A DNA stretch of 64,000 bases from Sphingobacterium populi (lineage in GTDB: Bacteria; Bacteroidota; Bacteroidia; Sphingobacteriales; Sphingobacteriaceae), in NCBI RefSeq assembly GCF_001586775.1, contig NZ_LQXS01000001.1, positions 186,001 to 250,000 of the forward strand, read 5' to 3'. Positions within the stretch are counted from its first letter, which is position 1; each line of letters begins with the position of its first letter. The notes under the pieces were generated by a model, which had not been told where the DNA came from, searched no databases, and saw only the letters and a program-made list of their open reading frames with translations. The position numbers were made by a program, and so were the translations under genes. Positions 28,640 to 38,722 of the stretch are shown in pieces.

Positions 28640-29863
28640 ATGATGTCTAGAAATGCAATTAAGCTATTATTTCTTCTACCAGTCTGTCTATCAATGTTTG
28701 GCTGTAAGGAAATGGATGGCTTTAACGATGTAGTGTCGCAAGACACTACCAAACCCGAAAAGGTAACCAATATCCGGGTCGAAAATTTTAATGGTGGAGC
28801 ACATATTATTTATGATCTTCCAAAATCTCCGAATTTACTATATGTACTAGCAAAATACCGGATTAATGATCAAGTAGAAGGAGAAACTAAATCTAGCTAC
28901 TATACCGACACGATTACTGTAAATGGTTTTGCCGCCGATACGCCTCATGAAGTAACGCTATATGCCGTATCTCGTGCAAATATCATGTCAGATCCAGTTT
29001 CGGTTACTGTTCATCCTAATAAGCCTGTATATCAACTAGTGGCACCTACTATTACGTTGACTTCAGATTTTGGAGGAGTTAATGTAAAGGCACAGAATAC
29101 CTTAAAACGAGAGATTGGGCTAATATTTGTCGCTTTCGACGACAATACTGGCGTTATGGAAGTTCAAGATCAATTGTTTACTAGAGAAGAAACAATAGAC
29201 TATTCCGTACGTGGTTACTCTAGCAGCGAACGCAGGTTTGGCGTATACGTGACAGATCAATGGGGCAATATTTCCGATACTACCATTGCCAACATTACTC
29301 CATTATATGAAGAGTTGCTGGATAAAAGTAAATTTCGGGTTTATCAACTTCCTACCGACTCGCCAATTGGCTACAATTGGATTCTTCCTAATCTATGGGA
29401 TGGAAGAAATGATGGCGACGGTTGGCATACTGTTGATGGAGTTCGCCCACCATTTGTCTGTAGTTTTGATGTAGGAAATCGCTATAAGCTTAGTCGCTTT
29501 GTCATGTGGGCTAGGGCTGGAGAATACGCTTATGGACATGGAAATCCAAAAGTTTTTTCACTATGGGGCTCCTCGTCGGCACAACCGCGAGATATACAGT
29601 TACCGCTTGTTGCCGAGGAGGGGGCGCAGATTGGCGATTGGATAAATTTAGGAAACTATCGCTTTCCAGATCCACCATCTGGCGCGTCACCCCGACAATC
29701 TAATGCTGCAGACGAGGCATTCGTTAGATCTGGTGTAAGCTTTGATGTGCCATTAAACGCTCCTGCTGTACGTTATCTTAGGCTATCCATTGCGGAAACA
29801 TGGTCTGGTGGAAGCTCGGCGCACGTCATAGAACTTTCCCTGTACGGATCGCTCAATAATTAA
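28640..29863 (+). CDS. Surface lipoprotein with fibronectin-like and discoidin-like domains (DUF4959/DUF5126/DUF5000 type), putative glycan-binding protein
   Basis: Lipoprotein signal with Cys in SMFGC, then FN3-like repeats (about 40-110, TKPEKVTNIRVENFNGGAHI; about 125-215, containing RFGVYVTDQWGNISDT). A C-terminal domain (about 240-407) has the discoidin-like pattern LWDGRNDGDGWHT, FDVGNRYKLSRFVMWAR and VRYLRLSI. This architecture matches lipoproteins that occupy the surface glycan-binding-protein position after susD in many Bacteroidota loci. It lies 13 bases after susD1 and is co-transcribed. I infer glycan binding at the cell surface; no catalytic motif is visible. Confidence 0.78.
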   Translation: MMSRNAIKLLFLLPVCLSMFGCKEMDGFNDVVSQDTTKPEKVTNIRVENFNGGAHIIYDLPKSPNLLYVLAKYRINDQVEGETKSSYYTDTITVNGFAADTPHEVTLYAVSRANIMSDPVSVTVHPNKPVYQLVAPTITLTSDFGGVNVKAQNTLKREIGLIFVAFDDNTGVMEVQDQLFTREETIDYSVRGYSSSERRFGVYVTDQWGNISDTTIANITPLYEELLDKSKFRVYQLPTDSPIGYNWILPNLWDGRNDGDGWHTVDGVRPPFVCSFDVGNRYKLSRFVMWARAGEYAYGHGNPKVFSLWGSSSAQPRDIQLPLVAEEGAQIGDWINLGNYRFPDPPSGASPRQSNAADEAFVRSGVSFDVPLNAPAVRYLRLSIAETWSGGSSAHVIELSLYGSLNN

Positions 29864-29883
29864 CCCTATATATACTATATAAT

Positions 29884-31095
29884 ATGAAAAATAGTGTTTT
29901 TAGACCTTTTGTGTTAGCCATTCTATTATTACTTGTAGGTTGCGCAAAGTTGGATACTGATTTTCGTGAGTTCTTGGCTCAAAATGAGATCATTTATACC
30001 GGAAGTGTAGAAAATGTTTCCTACCGGCCTGGCAACTTACGTACAGAGTTAGTATGGAAGGCAAGTACTGACGCAACCATTGACAGGTATGTTGTATACT
30101 GGAATGACAAAAAGGATTCCGTAGTTGTTAAAGCACAGCCCAATCAAGATACATTAAGGGCACTTATTAACGGGCTTAACGAATATTCCTATAGCTTCAC
30201 AATACAGTCTTTCGATAATAAAGGGAATAAATCAATTCCGTTTAATGCGAACAATGTGAAAGTTTATGGTACAGTATATACCCGTAGCTTGCTAAACAGG
30301 CAAGTCAATATCGAAAGACCATTTGTCTCATATAGCGAGGAGTCAACTATCTTAAATTTCCTAGCTCCAGATACGATTAATGTATATACTTTAATAAGTT
30401 ATCAGAAAAAATCCGGGGATAACGCAACCATAAAAATTGGTGCTGATCAACGAACAGTCGCCGTGCCCGACTATAAGCTTGGAACAGAAATAAGCTATAA
30501 ATCTTTTTACATGCCGCAGAGAAATTCTCTGGATACCTTTGCGGTTTTGAATTTCAGTACCTTTCCTTCTCATGTGTACCAAGACATTGAATGTGATAAA
30601 AGTCTTTTCCGAGAGGTCAGATTGGAACATGATGTATACACATTGGGAGAGAGTCCTCTTAGAAACCTGTGGAGTGGTAAGCGAGAGCCAGAAGGATATC
30701 CAGACATATACCATAGCCAAGATAATGTGCCAATTCCGCACACCATTACGTTTGATATGGGAAAAGTATATACAAACCTTTCCAAATTTGAGGAGATTGG
30801 CAGAAACTGTTGCCATAATCCAGTAGAATTTGAGGTTTGGGGAATTGATAACATCGATAATGCCGAAACGCAATTAAGACCCAACGAATCGGGCTGGAAA
30901 GCAGAAGCAGAGCAAAAGGGCTGGACTCTACTTTGCGATGCTGTAAGAACCGACGATGGCGTATCGCCCATGATGTTTAATATTATTGAAAATCCACCGG
31001 CGGTAAGATATATACGGATCAGAATCAAAAGAACTTCCAATAACGAATCAAGGAATAGTAATATGAGCGAGATTACTTTCTGGAACAAAGAATAA
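29884..31095 (+). CDS. Surface lipoprotein, DUF4998 plus discoidin-like domain, putative glycan-binding protein
   Basis: Lipoprotein with Cys in LLVGC at about residue 21. Residues about 30-140 resemble DUF4998 (IIYTGSVENVSYRPGNLRTEL, VVYWNDKKDSVVV). Residues about 250-403 resemble an F5/8 type C domain (LWSGKREPEGYPDIYH, HTITFDMGKVYTNLSKFEEI, VRYIRIRIKRT). It follows the DUF4959-type protein by 20 bases in block B. With that gene it gives the locus two candidate surface binding proteins in addition to SusD1. Function beyond binding cannot be claimed. Confidence 0.75.
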   Translation: MKNSVFRPFVLAILLLLVGCAKLDTDFREFLAQNEIIYTGSVENVSYRPGNLRTELVWKASTDATIDRYVVYWNDKKDSVVVKAQPNQDTLRALINGLNEYSYSFTIQSFDNKGNKSIPFNANNVKVYGTVYTRSLLNRQVNIERPFVSYSEESTILNFLAPDTINVYTLISYQKKSGDNATIKIGADQRTVAVPDYKLGTEISYKSFYMPQRNSLDTFAVLNFSTFPSHVYQDIECDKSLFREVRLEHDVYTLGESPLRNLWSGKREPEGYPDIYHSQDNVPIPHTITFDMGKVYTNLSKFEEIGRNCCHNPVEFEVWGIDNIDNAETQLRPNESGWKAEAEQKGWTLLCDAVRTDDGVSPMMFNIIENPPAVRYIRIRIKRTSNNESRNSNMSEITFWNKE

Positions 31096-31172
31096 ATGGT
31101 GGTTCTTTGGACGAAACCATATGCTAAAACAAGCAGACTTGCCATATATATACTAAATACAGCATTTAATTG

Positions 31173-33518
31173 ATGAGAAGAAAAAGACATTTTACCCTTT
31201 ATAGCTTGACGACAATTGTATACACATTTAGCATGGGCGATGCCCTTGGTCAAGGCGATCTAGAATTGAGGTATCATGAACCTGCGACTGTTTGGGAAGA
31301 ATGTCTTCCCTTGGGCAATGGTCGGCTAGGTATGACGCCAAGCGGAGATCCATTCTCAGAAGATATTGTACTCAATGATATCACCCTCTGGTCCGGAACT
31401 AAGCAAGATGCCAATAATTATGATGCCCATAAAAGTCTCCCACGAATAAGAGAACTTATTTTACAGGGGAAAAATGATCAAGCGCAGGATTTAGTCAATA
31501 GCAACTTTGTTTGTTTGGGCCCTGGGTCGGGTGGTGCCAAGTGGGGGAAATTTCAGACTATGGGAAAGCTAAACATCGCATTTGATTATGGACCTGAAAA
31601 TAGCGGACACAAGTATAAAAACTACCTACGAACCCTAAATCTGCACGAAGCTATAGCACATACTTCGTATACATTAGGGAATACCCATTTTCAAAAGGAA
31701 TATTTCTCCAGTTTCGACGATGATGTACAAATTATCAAATTGACGGCTGACAGGGCGGGAAAATTGAACTTTAAGATAGCTCTTGATCGTCAAGAAAGGT
31801 TTGAGAACAACTTAGTGGACGGGGATTTAGAAATGTCCGGACAGTTGGATAACGGCATTGATGGTCAAGGGATGCGGTACGCTGCTCGCGTTCGAGTGAT
31901 ACCAAAAGGAGGAACTTTACTTTCAAACAAAGACAGTATTGTGGTAAAGGGAGCTTCGGAGGCTACGATTTACATAGCAGCAGGTACGGACTTTCGCGCT
32001 GCTGATTTTAAGACGATAATGAAGCAAGAGCTGAATAGAGCAGTCAAAAAAGCCTACAAGGTGCAGCGTGATAACCATATCAATCACTATTCAGGCTTAT
32101 TTTCTCGCGTCAAATTCGATTTAGGCAGCGGAAAGGAGAAAGAGTGGACGACAAAACAGCGACTAGATAATTTCTACAGTAACCCTTCGGACGACGTTTC
32201 ACTGCCTGCATTATTCTTTCAATATGCTCGATATCTGAGTATCAGTAGCACACGTCCTGGGTTATTACCACCTAATTTGCAGGGACTATGGGCGCACGAG
32301 ATAAATACACCTTGGAATGGTGATTATCACTTGGACGTAAATGTTCAAATGAATCACTGGGCACTAGGAGTGGGTAATTTGGCAGAACTTAATTTACCTC
32401 TTGCCGAGCTGGTGAAAGGGCTCGTGATTCCTGGGCAACGTACCGCCAAAGCGTATTACGATGCTAATGGTTGGATCGCCCACGTGATAACAAATGTGTG
32501 GGGTTTTACGGAACCTGGCGAAAGTGCCAATTGGGGTGCATCCAATGCGGGGTCTGGCTGGCTATGCAACAATTTATGGTCTCACTATGAGTATACATTA
32601 GATGAGGAATATCTTCGGGATATATATCCTGTATTAAAGGGTTCGGCAGAATTTTATAACGATGCGCTAATCAAAGAGCCAAACAACGGTTGGCTGGTCA
32701 CTTCTCCATCTGTATCTCCTGAAAATTCATTCTATCTTCCCAACGGAAATCAAGCAAGTATATCCATGGGCCCGACTATCGATAATCAGATTGTCAGAGA
32801 GCTGTTCACCAATGTCATCACTGCAGCAAATAAGTTGGGGGTCGATAAGAAATTTACAGCCGTTTTAGCGAGCAAGCTTAAGCAGCTCCCGCCTCCAGGA
32901 ATAATCAGCAAAGATGGCCGTATACAGGAATGGTTGGAAGATTACAAAGAAGTAGATCCGCAACACCGACACATCTCGCATCTGTATGGCCTATATCCAG
33001 CATCTTTAATCACTCCTAATAAAACACCTGCACTAGCAGAAGCTGCGAAGAAAAGTTTAGAAGTACGCGGAGACGATGGCCCAAGCTGGGCAATTGCCTA
33101 CAAACAGCTATTTTGGGCACGGCTTTTAGATGGCGACCGTGCTTTTAAGTTGTTGAAGGAAATTTTGAAGCCTACCACCAGAACAGATATCAATTATGGA
33201 GCCGGAGGTGGAGTGTATTATAACTTACTCAGTGCTGGGCCTCCTTTTCAAATAGATGGAAACTTTGGAGCTTCAGCTGGAATTGCGGAAATGGTGCTAC
33301 AGAGCCATGACGATTACATCCACTTGCTACCTGCGATACCAGAGGCATGGAAGTCGTATGGTTCTGTAAAAGGCCTTAAAGCGAAAGGCAATATAACTGT
33401 TGACATGACATGGAGGAATGGTCAAGTGACAAATTTTAAATTATTTTCACCTGAAAAAAATACACTGACCGTGAAAGTCAATAACACGCTGAAAAGTGTT
33501 CAATCGGAAAAAATATGA
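31173..33518 (+). CDS. GH95 family glycosidase 1 (alpha-L-fucosidase or alpha-L-galactosidase)
   Basis: Inverting exo-glycosidase that removes terminal alpha-L-fucose or alpha-L-galactose. The ATG at 31173 gives an N-terminal signal-like segment (RHFTLYSLTTIVYTFSMGDALGQ). The beta-sandwich part begins WEECLPLGNGRLGM and LNDITLWSG. The (alpha/alpha)6 barrel has PNLQGLWAHE, DYHLDVNVQMNHW, HRHISHLYGLYP and FQIDGNFGASAGIAEM. The pair of Asn that most GH95 enzymes show as N-x-N is here D388-V-N390, a difference from the second GH95 in this locus (NIN), which hints at a distinct substrate. About 781 residues, normal length. It ends block B. Confidence 0.9.
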   Translation: MRRKRHFTLYSLTTIVYTFSMGDALGQGDLELRYHEPATVWEECLPLGNGRLGMTPSGDPFSEDIVLNDITLWSGTKQDANNYDAHKSLPRIRELILQGKNDQAQDLVNSNFVCLGPGSGGAKWGKFQTMGKLNIAFDYGPENSGHKYKNYLRTLNLHEAIAHTSYTLGNTHFQKEYFSSFDDDVQIIKLTADRAGKLNFKIALDRQERFENNLVDGDLEMSGQLDNGIDGQGMRYAARVRVIPKGGTLLSNKDSIVVKGASEATIYIAAGTDFRAADFKTIMKQELNRAVKKAYKVQRDNHINHYSGLFSRVKFDLGSGKEKEWTTKQRLDNFYSNPSDDVSLPALFFQYARYLSISSTRPGLLPPNLQGLWAHEINTPWNGDYHLDVNVQMNHWALGVGNLAELNLPLAELVKGLVIPGQRTAKAYYDANGWIAHVITNVWGFTEPGESANWGASNAGSGWLCNNLWSHYEYTLDEEYLRDIYPVLKGSAEFYNDALIKEPNNGWLVTSPSVSPENSFYLPNGNQASISMGPTIDNQIVRELFTNVITAANKLGVDKKFTAVLASKLKQLPPPGIISKDGRIQEWLEDYKEVDPQHRHISHLYGLYPASLITPNKTPALAEAAKKSLEVRGDDGPSWAIAYKQLFWARLLDGDRAFKLLKEILKPTTRTDINYGAGGGVYYNLLSAGPPFQIDGNFGASAGIAEMVLQSHDDYIHLLPAIPEAWKSYGSVKGLKAKGNITVDMTWRNGQVTNFKLFSPEKNTLTVKVNNTLKSVQSEKI

Positions 33519-33574
33519 CAAGACCCAATTAACGAGTCCCATCTTTCACACATCCGATAACTATTTAATATATG

Positions 33575-33629
33575 GCAATTGATAGCTGTATGGAGAGATT
33601 TTAGTTCTCCTTACTAAGCTATCAATTGC
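33575..33629. terminator. Large two-part hairpin between operons B and C
   Basis: A perfect 13-bp inverted repeat: GCAATTGATAGCT at 33575-33587 and AGCTATCAATTGC at 33617-33629. Inside the 29-base loop is a second 5-bp stem (GGAGA/TCTCC). It lies 57 bases after the GH95 stop and 120 bases before the susC2 promoter. No T-run follows directly, so factor-independent termination is uncertain. It could instead protect the 3' end of the block B transcript. Confidence 0.5.
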
Positions 33630-33750
33630 ACGATAATCATGATGTCTTTTAGTTTTCATCATTTGATGTAGTATGATGCTCGGTTTCGATGTTTTCTACA
33701 ACCGTTTTACATGAGTTTTTTGTCGCTAAGAATATTACAATAAAATATTC

Positions 33751-33780
33751 TTTGTATTGCTCATAAAAAAAATATATTTG
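33751..33780 (+). promoter_or_regulatory. Promoter of the susC2 operon
   Basis: TTTG at 33751-33754, 18 bases, then TATATTTG at 33773-33780, matching the Bacteroidota consensus in both parts. The predicted leader is about 85-90 bases to the ATG at 33874, similar to susC1. Confidence 0.6.
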
Positions 33781-33873
33781 TCATAATAGAATAGAGTAGA
33801 ACAGATGTGTTGCTTTTTTCTTAACCTAGTCTTATTCCCAATAGCTAGGACCAGATTATAAACTATGTAAAAC

Positions 33874-36800
33874 ATGATGATGAATTATTTTTTCACCTGT
33901 AGGCCAAAACAATTTAGTTATTCGTATTTGATTGGCGTTTGGCTAGTTTTTCTTTCGAATCTTGGCGTGGCCGCTGCACAGCAACGCACAGTTACTGGTT
34001 TCGTTAAAGATAGTCAAACCCAACATGCACTAGCCAATGTATCTATTCTTTTAAAAGGCAGTTCGGTCGGAACAACTAGTGACCGACTTGGCCAATTTTC
34101 AGTTGATATTCCTGAAGATGGCGTCTTGATTTTTTCTTCATTGGGATACCGTACTCAAGAACTAGCTGTAAATGGTAGTACATTGAATATTAGCCTCGAA
34201 CCGGAAGGTTTTGAACTGGATGATATCGTTATTGTTGGCACAAGAATGAGAAAAAGCGATCTTACAGGAGCAATAGGTACTATATCAGCGGAGCAATTAA
34301 AAGAAGTGCCAACCACAGACCTCACTACCGCTATGCAAGGTAAAGTACCGGGGTTGTATATCTCTAGGTCAAACGCGGCACCGGGAGAAGATATAACGAT
34401 TAAAGTGCGTGGTACAAATTCTATTTCATACGGTACGAATCCGGTTTACGTGATTGATGGTATCATTGCCGAAGAGGGATTGCGGATGGTAAACCCAGAT
34501 GATATTGCATCGATTGAGGTACTAAAAGATGCTTCATCCACAGCATTGTATGGTTCTAAAGCTTCTAATGGTGTCGTAGTCATCACGACGAAAAAGGGGA
34601 AAACTGGAGCTGGTAAAGTGAACTATAGTGGTTTTGCCACGGTAAGCAACTACCAGAGGCGATTGAAGACGCTGGATTCGCGTCAGATGTACGACTTACG
34701 AATTGATGCATTTGCCAATGCTTATATGGACGAAAACCCTAATGCGGATCGGCAACAGTACATAGAGGAGGTTTTAACGAGAGCCGACCGATCTAATGCC
34801 ATCTTTGATGCCGAAGAGTTAAGAAATGGTCAAAATAATATCACTTCAGATTGGTTGGGTGAGGTCGTACGTACTGGTCTGGAACAAAATCATGCTTTAA
34901 ACTTTTCTGGTGCCGATGAAGAATCGAACTATTTTCTAGGATTTACGTACTCCGATAATGCTGGTGTGCTCGTTAAATCTAATTACGAACGTATTGGCGG
35001 ACGGTTTAACTACGAGCGGCGGATTAAGCCTTGGTTAAAAGTGGGTACCAATACATCTATATCCAGAGCCGTGAAAGATAGGCTCGATGGCAGCGCATAT
35101 GAGGCGGCATTAATGGGAAATCCCATGCAAGAGATAGATACAGACAGGCTCTACATGTATTTTCAAGGCGTTCCACAAATGGGAAGTTACAATCCAATAC
35201 TTTCGCAGGATATCGACAGTCGGGAATTGCATAATCGTGTTTTGACCGCAAATTTTGTGGAAGCGAATCCCATCGAGAATTTATTTATACGTACGACGCT
35301 TTCAGCGGATATTTACAATAAGGAAGATAGTCGTTATGTACCTAGTTACGTCGGTCAATCGATGCGTGAAGGCTACAATGGACAAGGGTCACAGTGGCGA
35401 GGGCTCAAGGAATATTGGCAATGGGATAATTCGATCAATTATGAAAAAACGATCGGAAAACACCGCTTTTTTGGTCTATTGAGTAGCATGTTATCTAGTA
35501 CCCGTGGTAACTCCATCAATATGAATGGATACAATTTTCCAACAGATTTTTTAGGATCAAATAATATGGGGTTGGCCAGTAACAGGAATTTGAATAACAT
35601 CGGTTCTGATTACAGAACGCACAACTTGTTTGCCGCCATCGCGCGGATGAATTACACCTATGATGATCGATATTTATTAACGGCCACCGTACGACGCGAT
35701 GGTAGTTCAAAATTTGGAAATGGAAACAAATGGGGGACATTCCCATCCGTTTCTGGCGCATGGAATATAGACAGAGAAAGCTTCATGGAAAATGCAAGTT
35801 GGGTCAATCAATTGAAATTGCGGGCAGGTTTTGGATTGGTAGGTAATCAAAATATTCCAGATTATTCCTTTATGACTGTATACTCGCCTAGTTATTCATT
35901 AGGTTCTGTAGGTTTCGTGCCCGAAGATAGTAGGTTTGGAAATCGAGATCTCAGGTGGGAGAAGCAACAGCAATGGAATGTCGGGATAGACGCAAGTTTT
36001 TGGAATAATAGGTTATCCATTACGGGCGAAGTGTTTGCCATGAGCAATAGAGATCTTCTAATGAGAATGTCTTTATGGCCTTCATTTGGTTACAATTACC
36101 AAATTGCTAACGTGGCAAAACTAGATAATAAAGGAATTGAGTTTAATTTTAATGCTTTACTGGTATCAACCTCAGATTTTCAATGGCGTATTGCTGGAAA
36201 TATTGCGCACGATCGTAACAAAGTAAGGCAACTACTTGATGGAGTTGATGTACTATGGAATGGCGGCAATATTATGTCTAGAGACGGTAACTTATTTGTC
36301 GGAGAGTCTCTAAATACTTATTATTCCTTTTCTGCCGAGAAGATTGCGCAGCAATCGGATATGGGACGTGTTGAGAACATGACTTTTTATAATGATTACA
36401 TCGTACGTCCGGGAGATATCTTGCCCAAAGACCTCAATGGCGATGGCAAGATTACTCCAGAAGATGATATGACAATTGTTGGCAAAGCCGACCCAAGATT
36501 TTATGGTGGATTCACAACAAACTTACGATACAAAGGACTTTCTTTAGATGCTGCATTTGTGTATTCGTATGGAGCCAAGAAATTTGATTGGAAGTACGAA
36601 AGGATGATGGACGGCAATGCTACGGCCGGTCCTGCTCATGAGGACCAGCTCGATCGATGGACACCAGAAAACACAGATACCAATATTCCAAGAGCATATC
36701 GAGGTAATAGATATAACCGTTTCGGATATGGTTCTACCAATTGGGGATTGATGAATGCCTCATTTCTGCGCTTGGCCGCGCTCACCTTACGCTATAATTT

Positions 36801-36960
36801 CTCTCAGGCAAGTATTAACCCTGTTTTAGAAAATCTAAGTGTATTTACATCGGCCAATAATTTATTTCTGATCACTCCTTATAAAGGATATGATCCAGAA
36901 TCAGGCGAAGGGTTTCCGCTAGCGAAGAGTTTTACCTTTGGACTCAATGTATCATTCTAA
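33874..36960 (+). CDS. SusC-family TonB-dependent glycan transporter 2 (SusC2)
   Basis: Outer-membrane oligosaccharide importer, 1028 residues. It has a signal peptide (to about VAAAQQ, residue 36), a carboxypeptidase-regulatory-like domain (TVTGFVKDSQTQHALANVSI, about 38-115), and a plug with DDIVIVGTRMRKSDLTGAIG, ITIKVRGTNSI, NPVYVIDG and IASIEVLKDASSTALYGSKA. A SusC-type barrel ends FTFGLNVSF. Several Met codons start the frame (MMMNYFF); the first is used. It is distinct in sequence from SusC1, so the two pairs probably import different fragments of the same or related glycans. susD2 follows after 54 bases. Confidence 0.94.
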   Translation: MMMNYFFTCRPKQFSYSYLIGVWLVFLSNLGVAAAQQRTVTGFVKDSQTQHALANVSILLKGSSVGTTSDRLGQFSVDIPEDGVLIFSSLGYRTQELAVNGSTLNISLEPEGFELDDIVIVGTRMRKSDLTGAIGTISAEQLKEVPTTDLTTAMQGKVPGLYISRSNAAPGEDITIKVRGTNSISYGTNPVYVIDGIIAEEGLRMVNPDDIASIEVLKDASSTALYGSKASNGVVVITTKKGKTGAGKVNYSGFATVSNYQRRLKTLDSRQMYDLRIDAFANAYMDENPNADRQQYIEEVLTRADRSNAIFDAEELRNGQNNITSDWLGEVVRTGLEQNHALNFSGADEESNYFLGFTYSDNAGVLVKSNYERIGGRFNYERRIKPWLKVGTNTSISRAVKDRLDGSAYEAALMGNPMQEIDTDRLYMYFQGVPQMGSYNPILSQDIDSRELHNRVLTANFVEANPIENLFIRTTLSADIYNKEDSRYVPSYVGQSMREGYNGQGSQWRGLKEYWQWDNSINYEKTIGKHRFFGLLSSMLSSTRGNSINMNGYNFPTDFLGSNNMGLASNRNLNNIGSDYRTHNLFAAIARMNYTYDDRYLLTATVRRDGSSKFGNGNKWGTFPSVSGAWNIDRESFMENASWVNQLKLRAGFGLVGNQNIPDYSFMTVYSPSYSLGSVGFVPEDSRFGNRDLRWEKQQQWNVGIDASFWNNRLSITGEVFAMSNRDLLMRMSLWPSFGYNYQIANVAKLDNKGIEFNFNALLVSTSDFQWRIAGNIAHDRNKVRQLLDGVDVLWNGGNIMSRDGNLFVGESLNTYYSFSAEKIAQQSDMGRVENMTFYNDYIVRPGDILPKDLNGDGKITPEDDMTIVGKADPRFYGGFTTNLRYKGLSLDAAFVYSYGAKKFDWKYERMMDGNATAGPAHEDQLDRWTPENTDTNIPRAYRGNRYNRFGYGSTNWGLMNASFLRLAALTLRYNFSQASINPVLENLSVFTSANNLFLITPYKGYDPESGEGFPLAKSFTFGLNVSF

Positions 36961-37014
36961 TCTGATATTTACTTTGCAGGCGATTCAAATTTTTTAAGAC
37001 AAAACGAAAACCTC

Positions 37015-38616
37015 ATGAAAACGACTATACTATTTATATTAATCGCGGCAATGACACTCTTTGCGTCTTGCAGCAAATTTCTGGACGTGGCGCCAGAATC
37101 TAAGATACCTGATGAAGCAATTTTTGAGAACGCGGAGAACCTAGATGCCTATATGTTGGGTTTGTATAAAGCTTGGCGAGATGGTCATCGAGATCGTATC
37201 GGCATGTACATGGGAACCGATGAAGCTAATATCGGAGGAAATCAATGGCGAGACGATAATGCAAAGCGAGGACTGGATATGTACCAAGAAGGCATGAACA
37301 GTACCAACGGAATCGCTTTAGGAATCTGGAGAAACCGTCATGAGGTAGCATCAAGAGCTGCTAATGCAATTACCTCCTTGTCGCAGACAGAAAGTACCAA
37401 TAGCGATGAGTTCAATTTGAGATTGGCCGAAGCTTGTTTTCTCCGTGGCGTCAATTATTTTGAATTGGTGCAAATGTTCGGTGCCATTCCCCTGAGCGGT
37501 ATGGAAGGTTTGGGTGAGTCGAATAGTAGTAGACAACCGCTAGATGTAGTATACAAAATGATTGAAGCAGATTTTGTCAAAGCGGAGAAGTACTTGCCCG
37601 ATCCCGCAGATGCAAGTTACCAAGATTTACGTCGAGCTACAAAGCCCTTGGCACAAGCGATGTTAGGAAAACTTTACCTGTACGCAGCCGAGGAATCCGG
37701 TTTTCGCGATTATGAAAAAGCTGCGGCACAGTTTGAGAAAGTATATAACAACCCATATTATGGAGGTACAGGTGCACCTACTTATTCTGTCATATTTGAT
37801 GCGAATAGTGAGAGCTCCGCTCAGCACCAGAGAGAAATGGTTTATGCCTTCCAATTTTCGAATGTAAGTGGCGACCAAAGCTCAATACAATGGGATATGG
37901 GATCTCGTGCAGTGACCAATATGACACCAGTGGAAGCCACAGCTTTATTTGCTGGTTTTGACGGGATTATGCCCACCGAATACGCCTACGAAATGGTATC
38001 GGAAGGAGGTTTGTGGGAAGAAGGTGACGTGCGCAGAGAGGAAAGCATACGATATGATTTTACTTGGAATGGCCAAACACCGTCCATGTCAGGTTATATC
38101 TGGGGAGACGAATTAGACCCACACATTAAAAAGTTTGAAGATCCTCGAATTCTTGAACAAGGATTGAGCACTTATTACAGTGGAAAAAATGTGCCTTTTA
38201 TAAGGTTTAGTGATGTCGTTCTTTGCTATGCAGAATGTTTGTACCACATAGGCAGACAGAACGAAGGCATAACATTGATTAATGACATCGTCCGTACTCG
38301 AGCTTTTGGTGGAACCCTACCGGGAACAATGCGCTGGTCTACGGATATGGGAGAGGCGGAGTTTACGGCAAACCTGATGGATGAGCGAATGCGTGAACTG
38401 TGCTTTGAAGGATGGCGAAAATTAGATTTAATGAGAACAGGTTTACTCAAAAATTATGTGGAAAAACGAAATAGATGGGTGAGTGGCATGTATAAGCAAG
38501 AGCGAATAAATCCTGCAGTAAGCATTGAAAATTTTCGATTGCTTTGGCCAATCCCATTAGACGAGCTTCGTCAAAACCCAAATTTGACCGATGCCGATCA
38601 AAACCCTGGATATTAA
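37015..38616 (+). CDS. SusD/RagB-family glycan-binding lipoprotein 2 (SusD2)
   Basis: Surface lipoprotein partner of SusC2, 533 residues. The lipoprotein signal has Cys in LFASC (about residue 19) followed by SKFLDVAPESK. SusD motifs include LAEACFLRGVNYFELVQMFGAIPL in the helical N-terminal part and FIRFSDVVLCYAECLY, MDERMRELCFEGWRKLDLMR and LLWPIPLDEL in the C-terminal part. It is about 100 residues shorter than SusD1. Its end lies just before or overlaps the upstream part of the GH95-2 reading frame, consistent with one operon. Confidence 0.93.
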   Translation: MKTTILFILIAAMTLFASCSKFLDVAPESKIPDEAIFENAENLDAYMLGLYKAWRDGHRDRIGMYMGTDEANIGGNQWRDDNAKRGLDMYQEGMNSTNGIALGIWRNRHEVASRAANAITSLSQTESTNSDEFNLRLAEACFLRGVNYFELVQMFGAIPLSGMEGLGESNSSRQPLDVVYKMIEADFVKAEKYLPDPADASYQDLRRATKPLAQAMLGKLYLYAAEESGFRDYEKAAAQFEKVYNNPYYGGTGAPTYSVIFDANSESSAQHQREMVYAFQFSNVSGDQSSIQWDMGSRAVTNMTPVEATALFAGFDGIMPTEYAYEMVSEGGLWEEGDVRREESIRYDFTWNGQTPSMSGYIWGDELDPHIKKFEDPRILEQGLSTYYSGKNVPFIRFSDVVLCYAECLYHIGRQNEGITLINDIVRTRAFGGTLPGTMRWSTDMGEAEFTANLMDERMRELCFEGWRKLDLMRTGLLKNYVEKRNRWVSGMYKQERINPAVSIENFRLLWPIPLDELRQNPNLTDADQNPGY

Positions 38617-38722
38617 GTGTACAACAATGAAGAGCGAGTTAAGAACAATGTATTTACTGCTTGATAATCAGCGTATGAGAAAAAGAAAATGGAGCGCCGC
38701 AGCGAACAGCGGAAACCGATGT

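Larger units (their letters stand above)
33519..33873. other. Intergenic region between GH95-1 and susC2
   Basis: About 355 AT-rich bases. It contains a long inverted repeat (33575-33629) and the susC2 promoter (33751-33780), both listed separately. No small gene is visible. Confidence 0.6.
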
